Source: Pullulanibacillus sp. KACC 23026 (lineage in GTDB: Bacteria > Bacillota > Bacilli > Bacillales > Sporolactobacillaceae). From it: a stretch of DNA of 64,000 nucleotides. The translations under genes were made by a program, and so were the position numbers. Shown here one piece after another: positions 54,014 through 63,941 of the stretch (positions are counted from its first letter, which is position 1; each line of letters opens with the position of its first letter). The notes beneath the pieces are model-generated. The model was given only the letters and a program-made list of their open reading frames with translations. It made no database searches and was not told the DNA's origin. Where the stretch lies: the NCBI RefSeq assembly GCF_029094525.1, contig NZ_CP119107.1, positions 4,216,001 to 4,280,000 of the forward strand, written 5' to 3'.

Positions 54014-54957
54014 GTTCGGGGTCTCCACTCCTCTTTTACATACTTTCTTAAAACCAATATACTGCATAGCTTGATTCAAAAATAAAAACCTCATCTAAAT
54101 CAAAAAAATCATAGATTATTAGTCTATACCAACATTCAGGAGAGTATCAAAGTTTTTGGGATTTGGTATCCTTAACTTCGATATCTGATCCTTAAACATG
54201 AACGGTTGACAATCCGCAAAGTTCGCTGCTTCTTTAACACTCATGATTTGGTCTAAAAATTTCCATTTGCTCTACCCAATCTTGATGTGAATATTGTCAA
54301 ACCTAAATAATGGATTACTAAAAAAGCGACCTAATGAACCAAAGACTTCTCCCGCTCTATATTCTAGAGATACTTAACGTTCCCCCAATCCCTAGAAAAG
54401 AATTGACAAGTATATTTCTAAAGTTAACTTCTTACTTCAATTTACATATTATCAAGGAAAGATTATCCGAACCTTATTAATTACTGAGCGAAAAAATGTT
54501 CAACGATCTGTTAAAATCCCTATGAATATGCAGTATCAAAACAATCCAAGTAGATGAACCACAATCATAGAAACCTCGAAAAGCGTAATTATCAAAGCTT
54601 TTAGCGGATTACCTTAGAGAAAAAGGAAAAATTGCTAAACTCCGTTTTTGGTCAACTCCCGCCTCTTCTTTTACAACTTGTTCCGGCGTGAAGTTCCTCC
54701 AAAGGACAGCCTCAATGCAAGTTGTGAGACTCCCCCTGTTCAACGTCAAGCATCGATTCTTAAAAGAGGCTATTTTTGAAAAGCCCCTATTGCTCGAAAC
54801 TTCAAATAGAATCATGGAACATAAGAATTTTCATGCTCTAGGTTTAGAAATGATGCGTGCTTCCTTCTATAAAAAATTGAAAGGTAAGATATTAAGCAAA
54901 AGGAAAGGAAAGGAAAAGAAGTACTTCAGTTCTTTAAACCATGCCTACTTTTGCAGA
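54014..54957. other. Gene-poor segment with possible gene remnants before the CRISPR array
   Basis: AT-rich. On the minus strand at about 54111-54270 a frame reads FLDQIMSVKEAANFADCQPF, then DQISKLRIPNPKNFDTLLNV, helix-turn-helix-like (a short VKEAANFAD motif); at about 54290-54390 another reads VSLEYRAGEVFGSLGRFFSN. Both frames are short and lack good starts, so I take them as decayed gene pieces, not functional genes. A plus-strand frame at 54688-54966 (92 codons) has no recognised homology. No transposase or integrase is visible. Confidence 0.3.
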
Positions 54958-54958
54958 G

Positions 54959-54990
54959 AATTCTAATCTACTCCCTATGTAAGCTACGAC
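54959..54990 (-). repeat. Decayed terminal CRISPR repeat
   Basis: ATTCTAATCTACTCCC plus TATGTAAGCTACGAC keeps about 23 of 31 positions of the array repeat. It lies exactly one unit (65 bp) before the first intact repeat, leaving a 33-base spacer (54991-55023). Confidence 0.75.
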
Positions 54991-55023
54991 CGGATCTCTC
55001 GGAGCCTGGACCATTCTCGTCAC

Positions 55024-58000
55024 ATTTCAATCCACGCACCTATGTAAGGTGCGACACAAATGGGCTGACGATGTACGTTTGATGATGGAGTTTCAATCCA
55101 CGCACCTATGTAAGGTGCGACTCCGGGGTGTCCCGAATGGGTTGCCGTGTAGTCAAATTTCAATCCACGCACCTATGTGAGGTGCGACAATCCAGGTCCA
55201 TCTTGGCTTAAGAATCCTTTTAATTTCAATCCACGCACCTATGTGAGGTGCGACAAAACAGTGTCAATTATTACCTCGGCTTCAAACGATTTCAATCCAC
55301 GCACCTATGTAAGGTGCGACACAAAAATTATTAAAAGTTCTAAACGGTACCGCGGGTTTCAATCCACGCACCTATGTAAGGTGCGACCTTTTAGCATCGA
55401 TGGTAAAAGTATTCTCTGCAGTTTCAATCCACGCACCTATGTAAGGTGCGACTAACTGCCGCCCTCCCTTGACATAGGCATTACGGTGTTTCAATCCACG
55501 CACCTATGTAAGGTGCGACGGTGGGGCGTCTTGCTCCTTGCCTTGTACGGTATGTTTCAATCCACGCACCTATGTAAGGTGCGACCCCACAATTTGATCA
55601 AATCACGCAAGCCGTTGTGGTTTCAATCCACGCACCTATGTAAGGTGCGACCTTTGCGGCGAATCCTAGCAAGACTACACCCTTAGTTTCAATCCACGCA
55701 CCTATGTAAGGTGCGACGTTAACTTGGATTGCTTATTGTGGGTTCTGCGAGTTTCAATCCACGCACCTATGTAAGGTGCGACCCTTATGGAAAATCTAAG
55801 TCCCGGACAACAAAAGTTTCAATCCACGCACCTATGTAAGGTGCGACGGGTGCACACAAAAGGTGCTCCACCTGGTAATAAGTTTCAATCCACGCACCTA
55901 TGTAAGGTGCGACTTCGTCATCGTAGCCGTATCAGAGGCTTTCAGGTTGTTTCAATCCACGCACCTATGTAAGGTGCGACAAGAGTGTTATGACAATGAT
56001 CTAAAGGCTAATCATGTTTCAATCCACGCACCTATGTAAGGTGCGACAGTATGTGAGGGGCTACATAGAGACCTCATACCCAGTTTCAATCCACGCACCT
56101 ATGTAAGGTGCGACCAATTGGTTTCTCGGTGATCATCAAAGTTTTTATGTTTCAATCCACGCACCTATGTAAGGTGCGACGTTGGGGCTGATGGGGTAAC
56201 ACCGATAAGTGAATCGTTTCAATCCACGCACCTATGTAAGGTGCGACGTATTGTTAGAATCTTTAACCGGTCTCTCTCACGTTTCAATCCACGCACCTAT
56301 GTAAGGTGCGACGCGGGCTTTACTCCACTGCGTATAGCTGGGGGAGTTTCAATCCACGCACCTATGTAAGGTGCGACTTGGAAAAATTCTTCTAACCCGA
56401 CCCGAGAGTCGTTTCAATCCACGCACCTATGTAAGGTGCGACGCGGCATGAAGTTCACGACAAGTGCCGAAGTTTATGTTTCAATCCACGCACCTATGTA
56501 AGGTGCGACATTAGCTTATATTAATGATTTAATGCCTATGAGCGTTTCAATCCACGCACCTATGTAAGGTGCGACTTTTCGCTTTGTTGGCGGCAAACGT
56601 AAATCCTTGTTTCAATCCACGCACCTATGTAAGGTGCGACGTAAATAGCTGTACTTGGGTCCGCGCCTGTTTCGTTTCAATCCACGCACCTATGTAAGGT
56701 GCGACTAATCATAGCAAGGCGAGTGACGGGAGTAGATAGTTTCAATCCACGCACCTATGTAAGGTGCGACTTATCGGACAGTCCTTGGAGTCCTTCTAGT
56801 ATAAGTTTCAATCCACGCACCTATGTAAGGTGCGACTCTTTCGTGGCTCGTCCTTGATACCCTTGAACCTCGTTTCAATCCACGCACCTATGTAAGGTGC
56901 GACCTCCAGGGGTCATCATGCGGGCCCGTCACAAGGGTTTCAATCCACGCACCTATGTAAGGTGCGACATAATTGTCGAACAGGAGTGGAGGATTCGACA
57001 TGTTTCAATCCACGCACCTATGTAAGGTGCGACATTGTGGGATTGGTGGAAATCGAAAACTTTGGGGTTTCAATCCACGCACCTATGTAAGGTGCGACGT
57101 CATGGGATGGGAGATTTGGAGACATGCATATGGGTTTCAATCCACGCACCTATGTAAGGTGCGACCGGGTATTTTGGGGTCTATTGTTGGTGTTTTAACT
57201 GGTTTCAATCCACGCACCTATGTAAGGTGCGACGCTGTTATGGGTTCTATTGGTTCTATTCGTACTTTTGTTTCAATCCACGCACCTATGTAAGGTGCGA
57301 CTCGTTACTTATGCCCAAATCCTTAACAGTCAAGGTTTCAATCCACGCACCTATGTAAGGTGCGACGATGAAATAGTCCCCATATCATAAAGAGCATAAG
57401 TTTCAATCCACGCACCTATGTAAGGTGCGACAACCCTGTATTTTAGCACAAGAACCACAAATTAAAGTTTCAATCCACGCACCTATGTAAGGTGCGACAG
57501 GTGTTCAACGGTCAACTATTCAGACGCATTATGTTTCAATCCACGCACCTATGTAAGGTGCGACATCTTGGGATTGGATGCCTTACCAGAAGCAACAAGT
57601 TTCAATCCACGCACCTATGTAAGGTGCGACTTTATTTATTGGAGGTGCTTGAAATTAAATTAAAGTTTCAATCCACGCACCTATGTAAGGTGCGACATGG
57701 TCAAAGTGGTCCTAGTGTTGTTAGTGGCTCTGTTTCAATCCACGCACCTATGTAAGGTGCGACCGCGCTTACTTTGGCATTGCATCCTGATATTCTCGTT
57801 TCAATCCACGCACCTATGTAAGGTGCGACGAGCGGTAAAATCCGCTTATAGTTGCCGATAAACAGGTTTCAATCCACGCACCTATGTAAGGTGCGACGCG
57901 GTACCGGAACCAATCGAGGCGGCTCCCAAGGGGTTTCAATCCACGCACCTATGTAAGGTGCGACCTCGATAAACCATCCACGACAACCGATACCATACGT

Positions 58001-59020
58001 TTCAATCCACGCACCTATGTAAGGTGCGACCTCAAGTTTTTAATCGTATGGTTAAACAGCTGCGAGTTTCAATCCACGCACCTATGTAAGGTGCGACCAA
58101 AATAATTATAAACATTCAACATCACCAAAGGGTTTCAATCCACGCACCTATGTAAGGTGCGACATTTTGCTTTTGTGTCAGTTGTTACTATTGTATGGTT
58201 TCAATCCACGCACCTATGTAAGGTGCGACATTTTCGATTCCCCCAATATAGTTTATGATAGATGTTTCAATCCACGCACCTATGTAAGGTGCGACCCTTT
58301 TTGATAGCTGACAGAGCCCGACATGGTTGTTTCAATCCACGCACCTATGTAAGGTGCGACGGGGCGGGAGCCGCCTTCAATTTGTCCATGCCAAGTTTCA
58401 ATCCACGCACCTATGTAAGGTGCGACCGAGTATAACCGCATGGAAATGGTGCTACTCGAAGTTTCAATCCACGCACCTATGTAAGGTGCGACTAAATCAT
58501 TCATTTTAAGCACGTCCCCACTGATGTTTCAATCCACGCACCTATGTAAGGTGCGACTATTAGAGAGGTTTATGATAGTTATGCTAGGGTTGTTTCAATC
58601 CACGCACCTATGTAAGGTGCGACAATAATCACCCACTAACAAAAGGTAGTTTTTTAAGTTTCAATCCACGCACCTATGTAAGGTGCGACGTTGGCGAAGT
58701 ATTCCAATCTCTCGCATTAAAAGTTTCAATCCACGCACCTATGTAAGGTGCGACTTATCCATCTTCATAACGCTACCCCGCTTCATGGTGTTTCAATCCA
58801 CGCACCTATGTAAGGTGCGACTTTTCCTAGTTCGGGATTATTTAAGTTGTCAGCGACGTTTCAATCCACGCACCTATGTAAGGTGCGACAAAGGATATTA
58901 AACGTTTTTTTGAAATTGTAAAAGTTTCAATCCACGCACCTATGTAAGGTGCGACTTTACAGTGATCGCTACTGCTAATTTAAAAAGTGTTTCAATCCAC
59001 GCACCTATGTAAGGTGCGAC
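55024..59020 (-). CRISPR. Type I-C CRISPR array, 61 intact repeats and 60 spacers
   Basis: 32-bp repeats, plus-strand form GTTTCAATCCACGCACC plus TATGTAAGGTGCGAC, starting at 55024, 55090, 55157 and so on to 58989. The unit is 64-68 bp, so spacers are 32-36 bp. The transcribed (minus) strand form begins GTCGCACC and ends GTGGATTGAAAC; CGCACC and GGTGCG form the hairpin that Cas5c cuts, leaving a GTGGATTGAAAC-type handle. Leader side is 59021-59195. The four leader-distal repeats at 55024, 55157, 55223 and 55289 start with A instead of G, and 55157 and 55223 also carry TGTGAGG for TGTAAGG. I did not find spacer duplicates by eye. Confidence 0.98.
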
Positions 59021-59195
59021 GGCGTTTTTTGAGCAAAAATATCTATTTTTCATAGATAATCAATGCATCAATGCCATTTTATTTCCAATAAATGTATTTT
59101 AATAAGAAAAACACATGGAAATAAGCTTATATTTTGGTGCGAATAAACCTATATAATCATGTTCACTTCAGGTTCGCACCTTACTTACCGTTACC
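59021..59195 (-). promoter_or_regulatory. CRISPR leader with an inverted repeat near cas2
   Basis: AT-rich DNA between cas2 and the first repeat, expected to hold the array promoter and integration signals. A GGTGCGAATAAACC at 59136-59149 and GGTTCGCACCTT at 59171-59182 form an inverted repeat that copies the GGTGCG half of the CRISPR hairpin. I could not identify an unambiguous promoter. Confidence 0.65.
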
Positions 59196-59495
59196 TCAAA
59201 TAAATAGGTACCCTTCTAAATCAAACGTTTCTTTATTTCCAATATGTTCGACTTTTGTCTTATAATTGTCCCCTAAACGATAAAAACGAAGGCTATCTGT
59301 TTCTTTGTTTATGATCTCTAGTAATTTATATTTCAATTGTCTTAATTGAGTTGAATCGACAACACATTCAAAAACGGAATTTTGAACTCTTAAACCATAA
59401 TCTTGACACAGCTTTGAAACCTGCCTTAACCTCTTTTTTCCTCCAGGATCAATTGTGCTGACATCATAAGTAATGACCACTAACACGTTAGACAA
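59196..59495 (-). CDS. cas2: CRISPR-associated Cas2
   Basis: 99 residues, VLVVITYDVSTIDPGGKKRL, with QVSKLCQDYGLRVQNSVFEC and YLFI end. The TYDVS Asp is the family active-site position, and the ferredoxin-like fold is typical of type I-C Cas2. In the Cas1-Cas2 integrase it bridges two Cas1 dimers during spacer capture. The TTG start (59495) immediately follows the TAG of cas1. It is the last gene before the leader. Confidence 0.96.
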   Translation of the reverse strand: MSNVLVVITYDVSTIDPGGKKRLRQVSKLCQDYGLRVQNSVFECVVDSTQLRQLKYKLLEIINKETDSLRFYRLGDNYKTKVEHIGNKETFDLEGYLFI

Positions 59496-60527
59496 CTACT
59501 TCCATAAGAAAGGCGGATACCCATCTAAATCACCTCTTATATGTCTGGCTAATAATATGGCTTGTGCATAAGGAACCAGACCCCAAGAGATTTTTTCTCC
59601 CAAGAAAGGGTGCTTTATTTTCTCTTGCTTCTTATCCTGCCAAGCCTTTAGAAATTTTTTCCGGGCTTCATCTATCATAATAACTGCACCATTCTCTTTA
59701 ACAAAGAAATCATTTTTATTAACAATTTTCTTATTGATCAAAGAAATAACAAATCGATCCGCGAATACTCCTCTTAACTCCTCCATAAGATCAAGTGCAA
59801 GAGAAACCCTTCCAGGACGGTCTCGATGCAAGAACCCTACATAAGCATCCAGGCCTACTGCTTCGAGTGCCGCTGCTGTATCATTTGCTAAAAGTGTATA
59901 AGCAAATGATAGCATCGCATTGACATTATCCATTGGCGGTCTACGATTCCTACCTTTAAAAAAGAAATCTTCTTTTTGTTGGAGAATCATTTGATCAAAA
60001 ACTTTATTGTAAAGAATAGCAGCTTGTCCTTCATATCCTCTCAAAAGTTCCAAATCCGTTGCATTTTTAATTTCTATTAAGTTTTTAGACAATTCCCTTG
60101 AAACCTCTTTAAACATGGAGAGATCAATTCTTAAAGGGTAATCGCGGGTCATACGTTCTAAGATCCATTTGTTGTTATATACTTTCCCAATAATGAAATG
60201 CTTTGCTATCAATAAACTGAGTGAATCACTATCTGATATTCGATATTGAGCCTTTCTTAAGATAACATTACCTCTACTTTCACCGATCACCTTTGCCAAA
60301 AAACGACCGTTCTTTGTTAGAAAAACAAGCGAAATATTTCTTTCCGCACAGGCACCCATCAAAGCAGGACTGGCACCGCTATACCCAAAGGCATAAATAG
60401 ACTCTAGATTGTGTAGGGGAACTCTCCCAATATCACTTTCTTCTTTCTTTACAACAATATTTTCACCGTTCAAAGTTAAATAGACATCAGGACTTGTTAT
60501 AAATAAGCTGTTCAATAGTTTTCTCAT
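59496..60527 (-). CDS. cas1: CRISPR-associated Cas1 integrase
   Basis: 343 residues. The N-terminal beta domain (RKLLNSLFITSPDVYLTLNG, GENIVVKKEE) precedes the helical catalytic domain with LRGYEGQAAILYNKVF (catalytic Glu), LDAYVGFLHRDRPGRVSLAL (His) and DLMEELRGVFADRFVISLIN (Asp). It integrates spacers at the leader end. Its ATG overlaps the stop of cas4 by 4 bases. Type I-C subtype agrees with the neighbours. Confidence 0.98.
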   Translation of the reverse strand: MRKLLNSLFITSPDVYLTLNGENIVVKKEESDIGRVPLHNLESIYAFGYSGASPALMGACAERNISLVFLTKNGRFLAKVIGESRGNVILRKAQYRISDSDSLSLLIAKHFIIGKVYNNKWILERMTRDYPLRIDLSMFKEVSRELSKNLIEIKNATDLELLRGYEGQAAILYNKVFDQMILQQKEDFFFKGRNRRPPMDNVNAMLSFAYTLLANDTAAALEAVGLDAYVGFLHRDRPGRVSLALDLMEELRGVFADRFVISLINKKIVNKNDFFVKENGAVIMIDEARKKFLKAWQDKKQEKIKHPFLGEKISWGLVPYAQAILLARHIRGDLDGYPPFLWK

Positions 60528-61183
60528 TCTTTTAGAACCCTTTCGATATAACTACTAACCGATTGCTTAGTCATTAACGTGGGCATACATATATGTTGGA
60601 GTGAACAACTTTTACAAAAGGTCCCAGTTCTTACTTTGGGTGTATAGTTATTGTTAAAAAAATGATGCATCTCCTTAAACATCTTTCTTACCCTTATTCT
60701 ATTTTCTTCTGAAATTGGAACTTCCACGCGATGTTTAATTTCATTGTAGAAAATATAGCCCGTATCAACCGCACATAGCAGCATCTCCTCAAGACATATC
60801 GCTTGAGCTGTTAATTGAAGAACATCTGAATCATCCTTCTTAGGCTTTCCCCTTTTATATTCAATTGGGATAGGTAAATACTTTTCTTTGGAGTTAAAAA
60901 CCGAAACTCCTTTATCATTCTGGATAAATTCGACAACATCACAAATACCCGTTGCACCTAGTTCTGTTGATTTGATCGGTAGGGCTCTAACAATTAATTT
61001 ATTTTGTCTCTTCTCTCTTATTAATGGCTGGTCTGCTTTAATATGGATATGTTGTCCTTCAACTGTCCTGACATTTTCTTCCCATTGCTGTTCAATATGG
61101 ATTAGTGCCCATTGACGCTTACAAAATATAAAATGTTGAATACCTGATAGCATCAGGTATTCATCTTCGTTATTGTCCTGCAT
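60524..61183 (-). CDS. cas4: CRISPR-associated Cas4
   Basis: 219 residues. The RecB-like nuclease core has LPIPIEYKRGKPKKDDSDVL (Lys of the E-x-K motif) and LTAQAICLEEML; the iron-sulfur cysteines are one in FCKRQWALIH and three in FCKSCSLQHICMPTL. Cas4 selects protospacers with the correct PAM and trims the ends during adaptation. It overlaps cas7 by 14 bases. Standard in type I-C. Confidence 0.97.
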   Translation of the reverse strand: MQDNNEDEYLMLSGIQHFIFCKRQWALIHIEQQWEENVRTVEGQHIHIKADQPLIREKRQNKLIVRALPIKSTELGATGICDVVEFIQNDKGVSVFNSKEKYLPIPIEYKRGKPKKDDSDVLQLTAQAICLEEMLLCAVDTGYIFYNEIKHRVEVPISEENRIRVRKMFKEMHHFFNNNYTPKVRTGTFCKSCSLQHICMPTLMTKQSVSSYIERVLKE

Positions 61184-62015
61184 AAACTTGACAAGAGAGG
61201 TTATCTAAATTTTCAAGAGTCACAGTAATATCATCAACCGATCTAGGTTCATCTGTGTTTACATCAAATTTAAGCGAACGATGAACCTTTGCAGAGGAGT
61301 ATTGACCCAATTTCGAATTATGCTCCCACCAATAAACATTGTGAACTTCCATACTTCCATCAGGCCTAGCTGAAGATGCATCATTCTCAAATAAAGTTAT
61401 AAGAGCTTGTTTAAGTTTTTCAGCATCTTCATTCGTAAATCCTGTTTTCTCTGCTAGTTGGGTATTTATGCTCCCATAAAATACATAAATACCAAAATCA
61501 ACTCGATGTTTCATCCCCATTGTATCTGAACCTTTTTTATCAGATGTTGTTGAATTCACACTCTTCGTAATTTGAATACTTGAAACATCAATTGGATGGA
61601 GACTAACAGCGGGATGAATAGAGACAGGTCCTCTAACCCCGACAGACAAAGAATCACCTTTGAATGCAAACACCTGTCCAAAACTTCTTACATCAAACCA
61701 TGTTTGGCAAGCTATATCACCAAAAAGCTCCGCATTTTTTGCCTTCTCAGCCTTTTTCAATTCTTCTTTAGAATCTGCACGTTCTTTTAAACTTTTAAAA
61801 CTATCCGTTTTTCTTTCATCCGATTGAACAAAAATTAGTTCTCCAGCATCCTGTAATCGATTTCTAATCTTACGTTTTAAACAAACATCTGACACTTCAC
61901 CATAACCATCATAATTTTGTCTTGGACGATTACCATTTAATGGATCACCATTTGGATTTGCATTCCGCGCAGAGAAAACAACCGCAAAATCAATTTTGTG
62001 TTCTAAGCTACCCAT
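61170..62015 (-). CDS. cas7: CRISPR-associated Cas7c (Csd2), Cascade backbone
   Basis: 281 residues. VVFSARNANPNGDPLNGNRP, then KRKIRNRLQDAGELIF, and SIQITKSVNSTTSDKKGSDT with GMKHRVDFGIYVFYGSINT are the Csd2/Cas7c blocks. Several copies coat the crRNA in the I-C effector. Its ATG follows the TAA of cas8c with no gap (TAAATG). GGGAGTG ahead of it lies in the end of cas8c. Length is normal. Confidence 0.97.
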   Translation of the reverse strand: MGSLEHKIDFAVVFSARNANPNGDPLNGNRPRQNYDGYGEVSDVCLKRKIRNRLQDAGELIFVQSDERKTDSFKSLKERADSKEELKKAEKAKNAELFGDIACQTWFDVRSFGQVFAFKGDSLSVGVRGPVSIHPAVSLHPIDVSSIQITKSVNSTTSDKKGSDTMGMKHRVDFGIYVFYGSINTQLAEKTGFTNEDAEKLKQALITLFENDASSARPDGSMEVHNVYWWEHNSKLGQYSSAKVHRSLKFDVNTDEPRSVDDITVTLENLDNLSCQVYAGQ

Positions 62016-62411
62016 TTAAAAGTCACTCCCAACAATTTGTTTTTCTTGTTCACTTTCTTTGTCCTTCTTACTTTTATAGAGTTCATGTCTTTGGCTGTAA
62101 AAACCCAATAAATAGACACCGCTTAATGGCTTATTATTAAAATCTTCTATTGCAATATTGGAGGCAACTTCATCTATTAATTTGTTTAGGTAGAGTGATT
62201 GATCACCCAACCTTGCTTGGTAAGGCTGCAAATTTGATTGAATAATATCCCAAGTTCTAGAAGGGTGCCTTGAAAAAGCATTCATATATCTAATTGCGTT
62301 CGTAGCTCTCCTATCTTCGTTCGATAATGCCCTTCTTTCAAGGACATCAGCAAGTGCTAATAATCTTCCAAACAAATAATCTCTGTTTTTGTTGGTAGGA
62401 TCAAGAGACAC
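62016..62411 (-). CDS. cas11: Predicted internally translated Cas11c within cas8c
   Basis: Inside cas8c, in the same frame, GAGAAGGAGGGGTATAAC directly precedes a GTG at 62411, so AAGGAGG stands 8 bases from it: a near-perfect Shine-Dalgarno site. The product (about 131 residues, starting MSLDPTNKNRDYLFGRLLAL) is the C-terminal part of Cas8c. In type I-C systems a small subunit Cas11 is known to be made this way from an internal start at an equivalent place, and the start LDPTNxxxxYxxGRLxA is the conserved point. It would supply the Cascade inner belly subunits. Proof needs ribosome or protein data. Confidence 0.75.
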   Translation of the reverse strand: MSLDPTNKNRDYLFGRLLALADVLERRALSNEDRRATNAIRYMNAFSRHPSRTWDIIQSNLQPYQARLGDQSLYLNKLIDEVASNIAIEDFNNKPLSGVYLLGFYSQRHELYKSKKDKESEQEKQIVGSDF

Positions 62412-63941
62412 GTTATACCCCTCCTTCTCGTAATGCTTTTTTAGAAGCGCACAAGTAATACTTAACGTTTTTTTCCATTCCCACTCATCCATTGACACAG
62501 GATTGGATGCCCGATGTATGGCAGACTTGATGATATCCAATGGAACCTTCCTTCCATCTATTACGCAAGACAGCATCCGTTCCATCAATCCTTTTACGAG
62601 CTTTTCACTGGCATGGCTCCCGTATGCGGCAAAAGCAATATCCCTTGTGGCCGGAGCTCCATAAAAATGAATCGTTTTCTTGTTTTCATCCTTTTTATAC
62701 TCATGAAGCCAACTACAGGTTTTATGCCAGTTTTGTATTCGGCTAAGATATTCTTCCTTATTTAAATTTCGATAATATAGAACAGAGAGGCGACCTGGGG
62801 TTGCAGCATCTAGAATTAAAATCATTACGTTAGATTCATAGTTGAGACTGGACTTGAAACCTGTAATGGCTTTATTAAACAGTTCAGCAAACACTTGGTG
62901 GGTAGAATCCCCCTCTTCAATAACCTCCGTCTCTTTAATAAGATCCATCTCAATTAATAAGCTATGTAAATCGTCCTGAGGGGAGGGGACTTCTGTCTGA
63001 TCGTTCCCCCAAACAAGGAATACCCGTCCATCAATAGTCTTACCCTGTTTTAAAATTAACCACTTCAAAGCATTATGAGCTTTTTGAGAAACCTTATAAC
63101 TTATATTCGCCACATCATCTCCTTTGAGGAATCGTCCCCTAAATGTATAACCAGAATTGTCATTAGCTGAAATTAATTTTGCCATGTCGGCTGAATGTCT
63201 AATTTTTGTACTGTGTTTATCTGTTTTGGCCTCTTCTCTCCCTGTAACATAACAAAAATCTTTTTCTTTCAATTTCTGCTTATAAAAACGTATAAAGGAA
63301 TCATAAACCGCCTTGTCTTTCCACAATCTGCGATTTATTTCCCCAGGTATGTGTACATCAAATCTCACAAACACTTTGTCCTGTGTATCATTCATAACCC
63401 GGAATAAAGGTGGTTTCTCCCCGAACAATGCTTCTTCATCTTTAGTCCATTTCTTTATTAAGTGATTATAACGATCGACATAAAGAACAGAACAATTTAC
63501 CAAATCTTGAATGAGAGTCCCTTCTTTTAAATAGTGATAAATGGCCCTTATTTTGGGATGGGTAAAGTCAGACTCAGCCCATTCTTTTAATTGCATAATG
63601 TAATTATTAAAAGGATTGCCGGTTTTAACTTGTCCCCCAAAGGCAAGAAAGTCTCCAGCGACATACATTAATTTATCATGCAAAGGGTGTGGAACAGGTG
63701 CACTTGTTCTACTAAAAGAGTCTTCCGTGCAAGGGATCACTGTTTCAGCCTCTTTTTTTTCAATTACACTTGCAGAATAAAAATCTCCTTGTTCTGTTAC
63801 CACTACCTCTATTTGGGCATTTTGTGTCGTATGAGATTCAGGTAATAAAGTATATTCCTGGCCATCCTTTCTCTTATTGAAACACCCCACCTGATTAGCA
63901 TTCCTTTCATAGGTCTCATATAAATCCAAGAGCCAGCTCAT
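62016..63941 (-). CDS. cas8c: CRISPR-associated Cas8c (Csd1), large subunit
   Basis: 641 residues. WLLDLYETYERNANQVGCF, APVPHPLHDKLMYVAGDFLA, YCSWLHEYKKDENK-type segments, FYGAPATRDIAFAAYGSHAS and RYMNAFSRHPSRTWDIIQSN are features of the Csd1/Cas8c family. It recognises the PAM and helps recruit Cas3. GAAAGGAGGAATTAG precedes the ATG. The next gene upstream (towards the right edge) should be cas5c, then cas3, both mostly or wholly outside the window. Confidence 0.96.
   Translation of the reverse strand: MSWLLDLYETYERNANQVGCFNKRKDGQEYTLLPESHTTQNAQIEVVVTEQGDFYSASVIEKKEAETVIPCTEDSFSRTSAPVPHPLHDKLMYVAGDFLAFGGQVKTGNPFNNYIMQLKEWAESDFTHPKIRAIYHYLKEGTLIQDLVNCSVLYVDRYNHLIKKWTKDEEALFGEKPPLFRVMNDTQDKVFVRFDVHIPGEINRRLWKDKAVYDSFIRFYKQKLKEKDFCYVTGREEAKTDKHSTKIRHSADMAKLISANDNSGYTFRGRFLKGDDVANISYKVSQKAHNALKWLILKQGKTIDGRVFLVWGNDQTEVPSPQDDLHSLLIEMDLIKETEVIEEGDSTHQVFAELFNKAITGFKSSLNYESNVMILILDAATPGRLSVLYYRNLNKEEYLSRIQNWHKTCSWLHEYKKDENKKTIHFYGAPATRDIAFAAYGSHASEKLVKGLMERMLSCVIDGRKVPLDIIKSAIHRASNPVSMDEWEWKKTLSITCALLKKHYEKEGYNVSLDPTNKNRDYLFGRLLALADVLERRALSNEDRRATNAIRYMNAFSRHPSRTWDIIQSNLQPYQARLGDQSLYLNKLIDEVASNIAIEDFNNKPLSGVYLLGFYSQRHELYKSKKDKESEQEKQIVGSDF

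Noticed and set aside
55177-58901. Several open frames (60-106 codons) across the CRISPR array on both strands.
   Set aside because: They follow the 32-bp repeats (repeating FQSTHLCKVR or VAPYIGAWIET) and are repeat artefacts.
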